A stretch of 64,000 nucleotides of DNA from Thiobaca trueperi (GTDB lineage Bacteria; Pseudomonadota; Gammaproteobacteria; Chromatiales; Chromatiaceae). The DNA is taken from assembly GCF_004342175.1 (NCBI RefSeq), contig NZ_SMAO01000001.1, positions 124,001 through 188,000 on the forward strand. Direction: 5' to 3'. Under the pieces are notes generated by a model that was not told the origin of the DNA, did not search any database, and saw only the letters and a list, made by a program, of their open reading frames with translations. Below are positions 17,692 to 29,762 of this stretch, in pieces (position 1 is the stretch's first letter; each line of letters starts with the position of its first letter). The position numbers and the translations under genes are program-made.

Positions 17692-19101
17692 ATGGGCGCC
17701 AAGACCCTCTACGACAAACTCTGGGACGAGCATGTCGTCCGTGTCGATGACAATGGCACGGCATTGCTTTATATCGACCGCCAACTGGTGCATGAAGTCA
17801 CCTCACCACAGGCGTTCGAGGGACTGCGCCTGACGGGGCGCAAGCCGTGGCGCACCAGCGCGAATCTGGCGGTGCCGGATCACAATGTGCCAACGACCGA
17901 TCAGGAACGCTCGGCGGGTATCGCCGATCCGGTCGCGCGGATCCAGGTCGAGGCGCTCGGCACCAACTGCGCGACCTTCGGCATCACCGAATTCGCGATG
18001 GGCGATCATCGTCAGGGCATCGTGCATGTGATCGGACCCGAGCAGGGCTTTACCCTGCCGGGCACCACCGTGGTCTGCGGCGATTCGCACACCGCCACTC
18101 ACGGCGCCTTCGGCGCGCTGGCCTTCGGGATCGGCACCTCCGAGGTCGAGCATGTGCTGGCGACCCAGACTCTGATCCAGCGCAAATCCAAATCGATGCT
18201 GATCAGCGTCGATGGCGAGCTCGGTCCCGGCGTGACCGCCAAGGACATCGTGCTCGCCATCATCGGCGAAATCGGCACCGCCGGCGGCACCGGCTATGTC
18301 ATCGAGTTCGGCGGCGAGGCCATGCGCGCACTCTCGATGGAAGGGCGCATGACGGTCTGCAACATGGCGATCGAGGCCGGCGCACGCGCGGGTCTGGTCG
18401 CGGTCGATGAGAAGACCATCGATTACATGCGCGGGCGCCCGATGGCGCCGGCTGGCGAGCTGTTCGAGCGTGCCGCCGCGCACTGGCGCACCCTGGTCAG
18501 CGATCCGGGCGCGCAGTTCGACCGCGTGGTGCATCTGGACGCCGCCAGCATCAAACCGCAGGTGACCTGGGGCACCTCGCCCGAGATGGTGCTGCCGATT
18601 GACGGCCATGTGCCCGATCCGGCTGCCGAGTCCGATCCGGTCAAGGCCAGCGGCATCCGTCGCGCGCTCGACTACATGGGACTCACCGCCGGGATGCCGA
18701 TCAGCGAGATCCGCCCGGACAAGGTCTTCATCGGCTCCTGCACCAACTCGCGGATCGAGGATCTGCGCGCCGCCGCCGTGGTCGCCAAGGGGCGCCAGGT
18801 CAGCGACAGCATCAAGCTGGCGATCGTGGTGCCGGGTTCGGGTCTGGTGAAAGAGCAGGCCGAGGCCGAGGGTCTGGACAAGATCTTTACCGAGGCCGGT
18901 TTCGAGTGGCGCGAGCCGGGCTGTTCCATGTGTCTGGCGATGAATGCCGACCGTCTTGCGCCGGGCGAGCGTTGCGCCTCGACCTCCAACCGGAATTTCG
19001 AAGGCCGGCAGGGGCAGGGCGGACGCACCCATCTGGTGAGTCCGGCCATGGCCGTCGCTGCCGCCGTGACCGGTCATTTCGTCGATGTGAGGGAGCTTTA
19101 A
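17692..19101 (+). CDS. leuC: 3-isopropylmalate dehydratase large subunit
   Basis: Isomerises 2-isopropylmalate to 3-isopropylmalate with LeuD in leucine synthesis; an aconitase-family [4Fe-4S] enzyme. The cluster ligands are in GSCTNSR and CSMC, and [20 protein letters not shown] is the typical active-site stretch. The start is ATG 17692 with GAGGTGG at 17681-17687, giving 469 residues ([16 protein letters not shown]). The stop overlaps the leuD start (TAATG). Confidence 0.97.
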   Translation: MGAKTLYDKLWDEHVVRVDDNGTALLYIDRQLVHEVTSPQAFEGLRLTGRKPWRTSANLAVPDHNVPTTDQERSAGIADPVARIQVEALGTNCATFGITEFAMGDHRQGIVHVIGPEQGFTLPGTTVVCGDSHTATHGAFGALAFGIGTSEVEHVLATQTLIQRKSKSMLISVDGELGPGVTAKDIVLAIIGEIGTAGGTGYVIEFGGEAMRALSMEGRMTVCNMAIEAGARAGLVAVDEKTIDYMRGRPMAPAGELFERAAAHWRTLVSDPGAQFDRVVHLDAASIKPQVTWGTSPEMVLPIDGHVPDPAAESDPVKASGIRRALDYMGLTAGMPISEIRPDKVFIGSCTNSRIEDLRAAAVVAKGRQVSDSIKLAIVVPGSGLVKEQAEAEGLDKIFTEAGFEWREPGCSMCLAMNADRLAPGERCASTSNRNFEGRQGQGGRTHLVSPAMAVAAAVTGHFVDVREL

Positions 19102-19754
19102 TGGAGCCGTTCAAGAATTTCACCGGCGTCGTGGCGCCGCTCGACCGCGCCAACGTAGACACGGACGCCATCATCCCCAAGCAGTTTCTCAAGAGCATCA
19201 AGCGCAGCGGCTTCGGGCCTTATCTGTTCGACGAGTGGCGCTATCTCGATCATGGCGAGCCGGACATGGACTGTACCAACCGTCCGTTGAACCCCGAGTT
19301 CGTGCTAAATGATCCGCGCTTTGCCAAGGCCGAAGTCCTGCTCGCCCGCGAGAACTTCGGCTGCGGTTCCTCGCGCGAGCATGCGCCCTGGGCCTTGTCG
19401 GACTTCGGCATCCGCGCCATCCTGGCACCGAGCTTCGCCGACATCTTTTTCAACAACTGCTTCAAGAACGGCATCCTGCCCATCGTGCTCGACACGGCGG
19501 TCATTGATGACCTGTTCGCCAAAGCGACCGGCGCGACCCCGCTGTGCATCGCGATCGATCTGCCGGGACAGACGCTGACCCTGGACGATGGCGCCTCCAT
19601 TTCCTTCACCGTCGATGCCGGCAGCAAGCACTGTCTCATCGAAGGGCTGGACGACATTGGCCTGACCCTGAAGGAAGTCGATGCCATTCGCGCCTATGAG
19701 GCGCGCCGGCAGGTTGAGGCGCCCTGGCTGTTTGCGTTGGGCAATGCTGAATGA
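19101..19754 (+). CDS. leuD: 3-isopropylmalate dehydratase small subunit
   Basis: Swivel-domain partner of LeuC, 217 residues. Family stretches [19 protein letters not shown] and [20 protein letters not shown] are intact. ATG 19101 overlaps the leuC stop by one base. In related genomes leuB follows at once; here the leuD stop instead overlaps the ATG of a restriction endonuclease gene (ATGA at 19751), so the restriction gene is likely translated from the leucine message. Confidence 0.97.
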   Translation: MEPFKNFTGVVAPLDRANVDTDAIIPKQFLKSIKRSGFGPYLFDEWRYLDHGEPDMDCTNRPLNPEFVLNDPRFAKAEVLLARENFGCGSSREHAPWALSDFGIRAILAPSFADIFFNNCFKNGILPIVLDTAVIDDLFAKATGATPLCIAIDLPGQTLTLDDGASISFTVDAGSKHCLIEGLDDIGLTLKEVDAIRAYEARRQVEAPWLFALGNAE

Positions 19755-20650
19755 AAGATGAAGCGCGGCAACGACGATCTTATTGGGTTGCCGAACTTGA
19801 GAAGTTAAGTGGGTCGTTCGGCGATGATTCCGTGAGAATGATCGCCGAACTTCAAGCCGAAATTGCGCGCGATGGCATTGATGCGCTCGCCGACCATTTA
19901 CATTTCTGCGGCGCAATGCCGGAGCGTTACGGTCATGATTCATCCGCAGAAAAACTTTATGCGAAATATACGGATGTGCTGGTAAGCGAGGTGCTTAATG
20001 CGATTGGGCTGAATAGCATGGTGATTACTGCTAGAGCTGATGCGGCTGACGTTCAGGCGCGTGCGCGGCTCTATTCATTGGTTGCGGATGCAAAATCCTT
20101 TCGGCTGAGCCGAACTGCAAAAAACCAGAAAGACTTTAAAATTCAGGCTATGGATAGCTGGCGAAATGGTCTTGACTATGCAATGGTAGTCTGCCCAATT
20201 TATCAGCTTCCGGGCAAGAACAGCCAGATCTACCAGCAGGCAATTGTGCGAAATGTTTGTATTCTCAGCTACACTCACCTTGGTGCCCTGGTTGCATTAG
20301 CCCGTGAAAAGTCACCCGCGATGGCAGAGCAGGGATTGCACCGGATACTCGATAAAGTTGCGCAGCTTCATCCGAGCAAAAATGCCCGTGATTACTGGGT
20401 CGGCATCAATGAGACACTGATAAGTGTTCTAGGCAAGCATAAGCATCTTTGGAAGATTGAAAAACAGGAGAGTCTTGAGGGGCTTGAGCTTGTCAAGCAA
20501 GAGGCATTGAGTTATCTACAGTTCGAACGTCATCGCCTGCTTGGTTTGTCGCACCAGGAAGTCTTGAAAGAACTTCTTAAATCGGTCGGCTTGGATGCCC
20601 GTATCGCTCAGATTGAAAGACTTCAGTATGGCGGATTACTGGAGACCTGA
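19751..20650 (+). CDS. HindIII-family type II restriction endonuclease
   Basis: A 299-residue protein matching HindIII (300 residues). The stretch [19 protein letters not shown] (residues 111-129) is essentially identical, from memory, to HindIII around its catalytic Asp-x-Lys; here Asp113 and Lys115. Flanking blocks also agree ([20 protein letters not shown] versus the HindIII equivalent). The predicted target is AAGCTT. The gene starts inside the leuD stop and its own stop overlaps the methyltransferase start by one base. Base composition and codon use are visibly more AT-rich than in leuC, leuD and leuB, a sign of transfer. Exact specificity is inferred from similarity only. Confidence 0.92.
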   Translation: MKDEARQRRSYWVAELEKLSGSFGDDSVRMIAELQAEIARDGIDALADHLHFCGAMPERYGHDSSAEKLYAKYTDVLVSEVLNAIGLNSMVITARADAADVQARARLYSLVADAKSFRLSRTAKNQKDFKIQAMDSWRNGLDYAMVVCPIYQLPGKNSQIYQQAIVRNVCILSYTHLGALVALAREKSPAMAEQGLHRILDKVAQLHPSKNARDYWVGINETLISVLGKHKHLWKIEKQESLEGLELVKQEALSYLQFERHRLLGLSHQEVLKELLKSVGLDARIAQIERLQYGGLLET

Positions 20651-21588
20651 TGCCAGTGGGCTGCGATTTACCCTTAAATAAAGTGATTCACGGTGACGGC
20701 ATTAGTGGCTTAGCCAGTTTGCCAGAAACCAGTATTCATCTGATCCTCAGCGACATCCCGTATGGAATTGGTGCAGATGATTGGGATGTCCTGCATCAAA
20801 ACACCAATTCTGCGCTGCTCGGGTCAAGTCCTGCGCAGGAGAAGGCAGGGGCAATTTTTAAACGTCGAGGAAAGCCACTAAATGGCTGGTCGGAAGCGGA
20901 TCGCAAGATTCCGCTCGAATACCAGCATTGGTGTTCATCTTTTGCGGGTGAGTGGTTGCGCGTTCTGAAACCAGGCGGCTCCGCTATTGTATTTGCTGGG
21001 CGACGACTTTCACACCGCTGCATTGTCGCCTTTGAAGATGCCGGTTTTACGTTGCGGGATACCTTGGCATGGCTGAAGGAGTCTGCACCGCATCGTGCTC
21101 AACGTCTCAGTGTTGTTTTCGAGCGACGAGGAGATCTGTCTCTTGCAAAACGGTGGGAAGGATGGCGTGTTGGTAATCTGCGTCCAACATTCGAGCCTGT
21201 TCTGTGGTTTGTCAAACCCTATCCGATTGGAACCACCATTGCTGATAATGTGCTCGCTCACGGCGTAGGCGCATTCAATGAGCGGGCGTTCGTCTGTCAC
21301 GAACAGGTACCCGACAATGTTTTGAAATCTGGTTTTGCCCGTGGCGAAAGTGGTCGGCACATCGCTCAAAAACCGCTGAAACTTATGCAGGCGCTCATCG
21401 ATCTCACCACTCAGCCTGGTCAAACTGTTCTCGATCCATTTTGTGGTAGCGGATCGACTTTGGTGGCTGCACGAGCAAGTGGGCGAAATTATTTAGGATT
21501 TGAACGCGATGGTGAATCTGTCAGGATTGCACGAGAACGCCTTGCTCCAGATTTGCTTGATTTAATGGCGGTCAATTCATCGTCATGA
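20650..21588 (+). CDS. DNA adenine methyltransferase of the HindIII-type system
   Basis: A 312-residue DNA methyltransferase with the beta-class motif order: catalytic motif IV near the N terminus (ILSDIPYG, with Ile in place of the usual first Pro of DPPY) and the SAM-binding motif I near the C terminus (VLDPFCGSGSTLVAA). Coupled by a one-base overlap to the HindIII-like endonuclease gene, it is expected to methylate adenine in AAGCTT and protect the host. Composition is AT-rich like its partner. It ends 111 bases before the leuB start. Confidence 0.92.
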   Translation: MPVGCDLPLNKVIHGDGISGLASLPETSIHLILSDIPYGIGADDWDVLHQNTNSALLGSSPAQEKAGAIFKRRGKPLNGWSEADRKIPLEYQHWCSSFAGEWLRVLKPGGSAIVFAGRRLSHRCIVAFEDAGFTLRDTLAWLKESAPHRAQRLSVVFERRGDLSLAKRWEGWRVGNLRPTFEPVLWFVKPYPIGTTIADNVLAHGVGAFNERAFVCHEQVPDNVLKSGFARGESGRHIAQKPLKLMQALIDLTTQPGQTVLDPFCGSGSTLVAARASGRNYLGFERDGESVRIARERLAPDLLDLMAVNSSS

Positions 21589-21699
21589 TCTGGCATTTTT
21601 GCGATGTAAAGTGGCGTAGTTAATTTTGTACAGATTCGTTTGCAATGCCGACTAAAACATTATATTGCGTGGATGAACACACGAATTGGAGAAAAACAC

Positions 21700-22779
21700 T
21701 TGAGCAAGAAGATTCTGGTTGTTGCGGGCGATGGTATCGGCCCGGAAATCGTGGCCGAGGCGATCAAGGTGCTGAATGCGCTTCAGGCCGATGGTGCCAT
21801 TGACGTGACCCTGCAACATGCGCTGGTCGGTGGCGCGGCCTATGACGCTTACGGCGATCCGCTGCCCGAGGACACGCTGGCTGCCGCCAGGGCGTCCGAT
21901 GCGGTGCTGCTGGGCGCGGTCGGTGGTCCCAAATGGGAGCCGCTGCATATCTCCAAGCGGCCAGAAAAGGGTCTGCTGGGGCTGCGCGCGGGTCTGGGGC
22001 TCTTCGCCAACCTGCGTCCGGCGATTCTCTACCCGCAACTGGCCGATGCCTCGACGCTCAAGCCCGAGATCGTCTCCGGGCTGGACATCATGATCGTCCG
22101 CGAACTGACCGGCGACATCTATTTCGGCCAGCCGCGTGGGGTCGAGACCCTGCCGTCCGGCGAGCGTCGCGGCATCAACACCATGGTCTACACCGAATCC
22201 GAGGTCGAGCGCATCTGTCGCGTCGCCTTCGACATCGCCATGAAACGCGGCAAGAAGGTGTGCTCGGTCGATAAGGCCAACGTGCTCGAATCCACCGAGA
22301 TGTGGCGCGAGGTCGCGATCAAAACCGCCGCCGATTATCCCGGGATCGAGCTTTCGCACATGTATGTCGATAACGCCGCCATGCAGCTCGTGCGTGCGCC
22401 CAAGCAGTTCGATGTCATGGTCACCGGCAATCTGTTCGGCGACATCCTGTCGGATTGCGCCTCCATGCTGACCGGCTCCATCGGCATGCTGCCTTCGGCC
22501 TCGTTGAGCGCGACGGGGCAGGGCATGTACGAGCCGATCCATGGCTCGGCCCCTGATATCGCCGGTAAGGGCGTGGCCAATCCGCTGGCGACCATTCTGT
22601 CAGTGGCCATGATGCTGCGCTATTCGCTCGGTGCGCCCGAGGCGGCGGATCGCATCGATGCGGCGGTTTCAAAGGTGCTTGATCAGGGGCTGCGCACCGC
22701 TGACATCATGTCGGCTGGCATGCGTCAGGTCGGCACGGTCGAGATGGGCGACGCCGTGGTCGCGGCCCTTTCGATTTAG
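21700..22779 (+). CDS. leuB: 3-isopropylmalate dehydrogenase
   Basis: NAD-dependent oxidative decarboxylation of 3-isopropylmalate. It shows [15 protein letters not shown] near the N terminus, [25 protein letters not shown] and [24 protein letters not shown] at 21700 is chosen as start: GGAG at 21688-21691 lies 8 bases upstream and the protein is then 359 residues, the normal length. A longer reading from ATG 21640 would add 20 unrelated residues. The restriction-modification genes separate it from leuD, so it may need its own promoter in the AT-rich stretch 21589-21690. Confidence 0.95.
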   Translation: MSKKILVVAGDGIGPEIVAEAIKVLNALQADGAIDVTLQHALVGGAAYDAYGDPLPEDTLAAARASDAVLLGAVGGPKWEPLHISKRPEKGLLGLRAGLGLFANLRPAILYPQLADASTLKPEIVSGLDIMIVRELTGDIYFGQPRGVETLPSGERRGINTMVYTESEVERICRVAFDIAMKRGKKVCSVDKANVLESTEMWREVAIKTAADYPGIELSHMYVDNAAMQLVRAPKQFDVMVTGNLFGDILSDCASMLTGSIGMLPSASLSATGQGMYEPIHGSAPDIAGKGVANPLATILSVAMMLRYSLGAPEAADRIDAAVSKVLDQGLRTADIMSAGMRQVGTVEMGDAVVAALSI

Positions 22780-22880
22780 ACAGGATTGACAGGATTCTTC
22801 AGGATTAACAAGAAGATTCATGGTTTTTCAATGCGTAAAAAAACCTGTGAATCCTGCGAAATCCTGTTAATCCTGTCCAT
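22779..22880. repeat. GACAGGATT palindromic repeat, copy 3
   Basis: A 102-base copy between leuB and asd. The left arm begins at the last base of the leuB TAG stop (GACAGGATTGACAGGATT) and the right arm ends AATCCTGTTAATCCTGTCCAT. The centre is AT-rich. Confidence 0.9.
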
Positions 22881-22920
22881 TTATTAAGAATCTCGAAATA
22901 CTGTTTTGCGGGGCGTTGTG

Positions 22921-24036
22921 ATGAATCGGGTTGGTTTCGTCGGTTGGCGTGGCATGGTCGGTTCGGTCCTGATGGACCGGATGCGTGCGGAGAACGATTT
23001 TGCGCGGATCGCGGAGCCGGTCTTTTTCACCACCTCGCAGGTCGGTCAGCCCGGCCCGGATGTGGGGCGCGGGGCGCAGCCGCTGCTGGACGCCGAGTCG
23101 CTCGATGCGCTGCGCGAGATGGATGTGATCGTCACCTGTCAGGGCGGCGACTACACCAAATCCATCCATCCGCGTCTGCGCGCGAGCGGCTGGGACGGCT
23201 ACTGGATCGATGCGGCATCGGCGCTGCGCATGGAGCCGAACGCGACCATCATCCTGGATCCGGTCAACGGCCATGTCATCGACGCGGCGCTGGATGCCGG
23301 TCAGCGCGATTTCATCGGCGGCAACTGCACCGTCAGCCTGATGCTCATGGCGATTGGCGGTCTCTTCCATGCGGGACTGGTGGAATGGGTCAGCGCCATG
23401 ACCTATCAGGCGGCCTCGGGCGCAGGCGCCAAAAACATGCGCGAACTGCTGGAGCAGATGGGTGCGCTCCATGCGTCCGTCCGTCCGCTGCTGGCGGATC
23501 CGGCGTCGGCGATCCTCGACATCGACCGGGGTGTGACCGAGACCATGCGCGATGCCGGCTTTCCGACCGCCAGTTTCGGCGCGCCGCTGGCCGGCAGCCT
23601 CATTCCCTGGATCGATACCCAGCTCGAAAACGGGCAGAGTCGCGAGGAATGGAAGGGTCAGGCCGAGACCAATCGGATTCTGGGGCTGGAGACAGCGCCG
23701 ATTCCGGTCGATGGTCTCTGCGTGCGGGTCGGCGCCATGCGCTGTCACAGTCAGGGTCTGACCATCAAGCTCACCCGCGATGTCCCCCTGCCCGAGATCG
23801 AGCAGTTGATTGCCGGTGCCAATGAGTGGGTACGGGTGATCCCGAATGATCGCTCCTTGACCGTGCGTGAACTCTCGCCAGCGGCTGTCACGGGAACCCT
23901 GAGCGTTCCGGTCGGACGTCTGCGCAAGATGAATCTGGGGCCGGATTATCTGTCCGCCTTTACAGTCGGCGATCAGTTGTTGTGGGGCGCTGCCGAGCCC
24001 TTGCGGCGGATGCTCGCCATTCTGGCTGATCGCTGA
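22921..24036 (+). CDS. asd: Aspartate-semialdehyde dehydrogenase
   Basis: NADPH-dependent reduction of aspartyl phosphate, the branch point to lysine/diaminopimelate, threonine and methionine. The N terminus [18 protein letters not shown] is the NADP-binding loop of the gammaproteobacterial type. The catalytic Cys is in [13 protein letters not shown] 22921 gives 371 residues; an upstream GTG-type start would add five. It sits in the familiar leuB-asd-fimV-truA order. Confidence 0.96.
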   Translation: MNRVGFVGWRGMVGSVLMDRMRAENDFARIAEPVFFTTSQVGQPGPDVGRGAQPLLDAESLDALREMDVIVTCQGGDYTKSIHPRLRASGWDGYWIDAASALRMEPNATIILDPVNGHVIDAALDAGQRDFIGGNCTVSLMLMAIGGLFHAGLVEWVSAMTYQAASGAGAKNMRELLEQMGALHASVRPLLADPASAILDIDRGVTETMRDAGFPTASFGAPLAGSLIPWIDTQLENGQSREEWKGQAETNRILGLETAPIPVDGLCVRVGAMRCHSQGLTIKLTRDVPLPEIEQLIAGANEWVRVIPNDRSLTVRELSPAAVTGTLSVPVGRLRKMNLGPDYLSAFTVGDQLLWGAAEPLRRMLAILADR

Positions 24037-24159
24037 TCAGGTCGGTTTGCCGCGTGCGTCAGTTATTGGTGAAACAGGGACGATCAGATATAGTTCTGCC
24101 GCAGTAGGGTGATTCACATCGCTGATTGCTGTCTGTTGCTTGAAGCACGGGGGAGTAGG

Positions 24160-27063
24160 ATGTCTCGCAAGCTCATTCTGGCATCGACCATGAGCATGAT
24201 TCTGGCCGGCGCCGATGCCTTTGCCCTGGGTCTGGGCGGGCTGCGCACGCAATCGGCCCTGAATCAGCCCTTTGTCGGTGAGATCGATCTGCACGATGTC
24301 AAGCCTGATGAAGTGGATGCGGTCAAGGTCTCGATTGCCTCGCAGCAGGCTTTCGACAAGGCCGGGCTGGAGCGTTATTACTATCTGACCAATCTGCGTT
24401 TCACCCCCGAGGTCTCGCCTCAGGGCAAACCGCTGATTCGGATCTCAAGCCGCGATCCGATCCGCGAGCCCTACATGGATCTGCTCATTGAAGCCGTCTG
24501 GCCCGGCGGGCGGCTGGTGAAGGAATACACGGTTCTGCTGGATCCGCCAGTGCTTACCAGCCGACAGACCGCGCGGGTCGAGACACCAAGCGCGGGCGCT
24601 CACTCACCGGCTGCTGCACCGCCGTCAGGCGTCGGCGTGACACCGTCCTCTGCCTACCTCCCCGCGCCCGGCGATGGTTTCCCGCTGTATGTCGGTCCCA
24701 TCGGCTCGGGTGCCGGCTTGTGGCGACTGGCGCGCGAGCACGGCCCTGCCGACGCCACCACGGCGCAGACCGCGATGGCGCTGTACCGCAACAATCAGCA
24801 CGCCTTCGTGCGCGGCAATATCAACCGTCTGATTCTTGGCAAGACCCTGGTCATCCCGACCCGCGCCGAGCTTTTTGCGCTCGATCCGGCGGCGGCGGAA
24901 CGCGACTATGCCACCGCGTTGCGCGGCGGTCCGGCCCGTCGCGAGCCGATCACCGGCATTCCTCCCGACGCACTTTCCCGCCTGCGGATTGCTGGGGCGA
25001 CCTCCGAGACGGCGCCACCCGCCGTGTCTCCCACGTCTGCTGTGCCGGGTGCACCCTCTTCCGCCGTCCCTGCGCCAGCCATGGAGCAGGATCTGTTGCG
25101 TGCGCTGGAGACCAGCGAGAGCACGCGCCAGGAGGCCGTCGAACTCCGGGATCGCATCAAGGAGCTGGAAACGCAACTGGCGGATATCCAGACCCTGCTG
25201 CAACTGCGCAACGCCGAGCTGGCGCGCGCCCAGGCAGGCGAGCAGCCGACCGACACGTCACTCCCCGTCTCGATGCCGGTCCCAACGCCGGCTCCGCTGG
25301 ATTCCGAGCTGGATGGAAGGCTGGAGCCTGCAACGGTCGCCTTGCCCGAGGGCGCGCCCACGCCCCCGGTTGACACCGCGTCGGTTGCGCCAGGCGATAC
25401 GCAGCTGACCACCGAGCCGCCGTCCACCACCGAAGCGGGTCTTCTGCCGGTACCCGTGCCGACGTCGAGCGATGCTGCGCTCCTGCCGGTGCCGCAGCCT
25501 GAACCGGCCGCTGCTCCACCTGAGCCGGCTACCGCCCCAACGCCTCCGCCTCAAACCCCGCCCCCAGCGGCCCAGAGCACTGTCCCAGCCGCAGAGGAAG
25601 ACGCCTCGACCTGGCATGCGCTGCTGCTGCCGCTGGCCGGATTCGCCGCTGTGACCGCACTGGGTATCCTGGTGTTTTCCTGGGTGACGGCGCGACGCCG
25701 TCGTCGCGAGGAAGCCGAGGGGGACGAGGATGATCTGTCGCTGGATGTGTTCGATCTCGCGGAACCCATTGCCGACTCAACCCCGTCGCGCGTGACGCCG
25801 GAATCCGAGCGGCCGGGCGCGCCTGTCACCCTGACCAAGGCCGAGCAGCCGGAGTCTGAGCTGGAATCGGTGCCCGTATCCGACCCGCTGTCGCGTCCGA
25901 TCACGAACACCGACGATGGCGATGGCGCTGATTCAGCCCTGTTGCCCATGTCGTCTCTCAGCAATTTCGATGCTGAGACGGACGAGGCGGACGTCCTGTC
26001 CGAGGCGGATATCTACATTGCTTACGGACGCCATGGCGAGGCGCAGGAACTCCTGCGCAATGAAATGAGGCGTTACCCGAATCGCCTGGACATCAAATTC
26101 AAGCTGGCTGAGGCTTATGCCGGCACGAAGGATGTGCGGTTGCTGGCGGAATTGATGCAAACGATCAAGGCCGCTGGCGGTGATCGTGCCGAACCGGCTC
26201 AATGGAAGCGGTTGCAAAGCCTGGCAGGTTCCGCTGATTCGGCTGGTGAAATGCCTGTGGGTGCGAATCGGACTGCGTCCGATGACGCCACGCCGGTTGC
26301 GCGGCGTGTGCCTGAGCCGATGCTGCCTGACACCTTGACTGATTCGCAGGATCTGGGGCTGGACGATGTCTTTTCGCTGGACATCAGTGACATTCAGCGT
26401 GCGCTCCCGAATTCCACTGAACCATCGCCAGCGGAATCTGCCACGGTCGCCAATGCCTTGCGTGCTGGCGAGCCGGAGCATCAGGTCCAGCCGAAATTCA
26501 CCGACGACTTCCTGCGCGATCTGGCCCCGGCAGCGGCGCCGGCATTCGATGACGTGCATCTGGATCTGGATTCGTTCGGCGATGCGCTCACTGTGCCGGC
26601 ATCCAGGGACAAAGGCGTCTTGCGGCCGGAACCTGCACGCGATCTCCGGACGCCTGCCGACGATGGTTCCGAACTGGTGCTGACGCTGGACGAACCGCGC
26701 CCGGCGCTCGATGACGATCTGGATTCGGTCTTCAATGATGAGCCGACCCTGGCGCGCAACGAATTCGCTGGCGCCAAACCGTCCGGATCCAATCCCCTGC
26801 CGCTCCTGTCGCCGGGTCAGGACGAATTTAACGGAGTGGGTCTGCCGCCCGTGCAGGAAAGCGTGCCGACCGATCTGCTGTCTTCGCAGTGGCAGATGGA
26901 TTCGGGCATCTGGGACGAGACCGCGACCAAGCTCGATCTGGCCCGTGCCTACATCGAAATGGATGATGCCGAGGCGGCGCGCGAGATTCTTGGCGAGGTC
27001 ATCGCCGAGGGTCGCGACGAACAGCGCGCCGAAGCGGAGGCGCTGCTGCGCAAGCTGGCGTGA
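24160..27063 (+). CDS. fimV: FimV-like motility/polar hub protein
   Basis: A 967-residue inner-membrane protein. The N-terminal FimV domain (GLGGLRTQSALNQPFVGEID) follows a signal-like segment (SRKLILASTMSMILAGADAF). Further along are a LysM-like stretch (about residues 180-230), a coiled coil (TRQEAVELRDRIKELETQL), a Pro-rich linker and one membrane span (about 487-507). The long acidic cytoplasmic tail carries TPR-like pieces (ADIYIAYGRHGEAQELLR) and the FimV C-terminal motif (ATKLDLARAYIEMDDAEAAR). In Pseudomonas FimV organises polar machinery and type IV pili. The ATG at 24160 is preceded by GGGAG. It sits between asd and truA, as usual. Confidence 0.93.
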   Translation: MSRKLILASTMSMILAGADAFALGLGGLRTQSALNQPFVGEIDLHDVKPDEVDAVKVSIASQQAFDKAGLERYYYLTNLRFTPEVSPQGKPLIRISSRDPIREPYMDLLIEAVWPGGRLVKEYTVLLDPPVLTSRQTARVETPSAGAHSPAAAPPSGVGVTPSSAYLPAPGDGFPLYVGPIGSGAGLWRLAREHGPADATTAQTAMALYRNNQHAFVRGNINRLILGKTLVIPTRAELFALDPAAAERDYATALRGGPARREPITGIPPDALSRLRIAGATSETAPPAVSPTSAVPGAPSSAVPAPAMEQDLLRALETSESTRQEAVELRDRIKELETQLADIQTLLQLRNAELARAQAGEQPTDTSLPVSMPVPTPAPLDSELDGRLEPATVALPEGAPTPPVDTASVAPGDTQLTTEPPSTTEAGLLPVPVPTSSDAALLPVPQPEPAAAPPEPATAPTPPPQTPPPAAQSTVPAAEEDASTWHALLLPLAGFAAVTALGILVFSWVTARRRRREEAEGDEDDLSLDVFDLAEPIADSTPSRVTPESERPGAPVTLTKAEQPESELESVPVSDPLSRPITNTDDGDGADSALLPMSSLSNFDAETDEADVLSEADIYIAYGRHGEAQELLRNEMRRYPNRLDIKFKLAEAYAGTKDVRLLAELMQTIKAAGGDRAEPAQWKRLQSLAGSADSAGEMPVGANRTASDDATPVARRVPEPMLPDTLTDSQDLGLDDVFSLDISDIQRALPNSTEPSPAESATVANALRAGEPEHQVQPKFTDDFLRDLAPAAAPAFDDVHLDLDSFGDALTVPASRDKGVLRPEPARDLRTPADDGSELVLTLDEPRPALDDDLDSVFNDEPTLARNEFAGAKPSGSNPLPLLSPGQDEFNGVGLPPVQESVPTDLLSSQWQMDSGIWDETATKLDLARAYIEMDDAEAAREILGEVIAEGRDEQRAEAEALLRKLA

Positions 27064-27080
27064 CTGAGCCAGCGGGTGGC

Positions 27081-27869
27081 ATGACGCGGATCGTGATGGG
27101 GGTCGAATACGACGGCACCGCCTTTCGCGGCTGGCAGACCCAGCAGCCGGGGGTGCGCACTGTCCAGACCTGTCTGGAGTCCGCCGTCAGCCGGGTCGCC
27201 GATCATCCTGTGACCGTGCATGCCGCCGGACGTACCGACGCCGGGGTCCATGCGCTCGAACAGGTGGTGCATTTCGATACCACGGCGATCCGGCGCGAGC
27301 GATCCTGGGTCTTGGGCTGCAATGTGAATCTGCCGCCCGACATCGCGGTGCATTGGGCGCATCCCATCGAAGCGGATTTCCATGCGCGTTTCAGCGCCAT
27401 CGCCCGGCATTATCGTTACCGGATTCTGGTCAGGCGGACCCGTTCCGCCCTGCACGCTGATCGCGCGGTCTGGGTGCATACGCCCCTGGATCTGGCACTG
27501 ATGCGTCAGGCTGGTGCGGTGCTGGTTGGGGAGCACGATTTTTCGAGCTTTCGCGCTGTCGCCTGTCAGGCCAAAAGCCCGATCCGTCGGGTCCATTATC
27601 TGGATCTGACCGAAGCGGACGGGATCATCACCCTGCATATCGGCGCCAACGGTTTTCTGCATCACATGGTGCGCAACATTGCCGGTGTGCTGCTGAAGAT
27701 CGGGCGCGGCGACGCCCCGGTGAGCTGGGCGTCCGAGGTGCTGGCGGCGCGTGACCGCACCCTGGGCGGCGTCACCGCGCCGCCCCAGGGACTTTATTTC
27801 GTGCGTGCCGATTATCCGCACACCTTCGTGCTGCCTCAGCAGGAACAGGCCGGACCATCCCTTGATTGA
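27081..27869 (+). CDS. truA: tRNA pseudouridine(38-40) synthase
   Basis: Makes pseudouridine at positions 38-40 of the tRNA anticodon arm. The catalytic Asp is in [27 protein letters not shown] at the N terminus and [11 protein letters not shown] near the C terminus are family hallmarks. ATG 27081 gives 262 residues and the usual [12 protein letters not shown] start; a GTG at 27060 overlapping the fimV stop would add seven. Confidence 0.96.
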   Translation: MTRIVMGVEYDGTAFRGWQTQQPGVRTVQTCLESAVSRVADHPVTVHAAGRTDAGVHALEQVVHFDTTAIRRERSWVLGCNVNLPPDIAVHWAHPIEADFHARFSAIARHYRYRILVRRTRSALHADRAVWVHTPLDLALMRQAGAVLVGEHDFSSFRAVACQAKSPIRRVHYLDLTEADGIITLHIGANGFLHHMVRNIAGVLLKIGRGDAPVSWASEVLAARDRTLGGVTAPPQGLYFVRADYPHTFVLPQQEQAGPSLD

Positions 27870-27898
27870 CTTCCATGACCCCCAGTGAACCGTCGCGC

Positions 27899-28511
27899 AT
27901 GACCCGCACCCGCGTTAAGATCTGCGGTCTGACCCGCGCGTCCGATGTCGAGGCCGCCGTCGCCGCTGGCGCGGATGCGGTCGGCTTCGTCTTCTATCCG
28001 CCGAGCCCGCGCGCGGTGACGCCTGAGCAGGCGCGGCACCTCTGCGAGCGTCTGCCGCCATTCGTGAGCGCGGTCGGACTCTTCGTCGATGCCGATCCCG
28101 CCGTGGTGCGCGCAACCCTGGAACAGGTGCCGCTCGATCTGCTGCAATTCCACGGCGACGAGGCACCGGAAGACTGTGCGGGTTGCGGACGCCGCTGGAT
28201 CAAGGCTGTTCGCATGCGTCCCGACATCGACCTGCTGGCCGAGCAGGCGCGTTATCGTGGCGCCGCCGGACTCCTGCTCGACACCTTCGAGCCGGGACGC
28301 GCCGGTGGCACCGGGCAGCGTTTCGACTGGTCGCGCATTCCGGCCGCCATCGCCGGTTCCATCGTGCTGGCCGGCGGGCTCGACCCCGCCAACGTGGCCG
28401 AGGCCGTCGTCTGCGTGCGGCCCTATGGCGTCGATGTCAGCGGCGGGGTCGAGATCACCAAAGGCATCAAGGACCGCGACCGCATTTTCGCTTTCATGCA
28501 AGAGGTAAGAA

Positions 28512-28531
<20 letters not shown>
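27899..28531 (+). CDS. trpF: Phosphoribosylanthranilate isomerase
   Basis: Converts phosphoribosylanthranilate to CdRP in tryptophan synthesis; a TIM barrel. VKICGLTR holds the catalytic Cys, [14 protein letters not shown] the catalytic Asp region, and [14 protein letters not shown] and GVDVSGGVE the phosphate-binding loops. ATG 27899 gives 210 residues, normal for TrpF; ATG 27875 would add eight and is also possible. The gene overlaps trpB by 20 bases, suggesting translational coupling. Confidence 0.95.
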
Positions 28532-29758
<1,227 letters not shown>

Positions 29759-29762
<4 letters not shown>

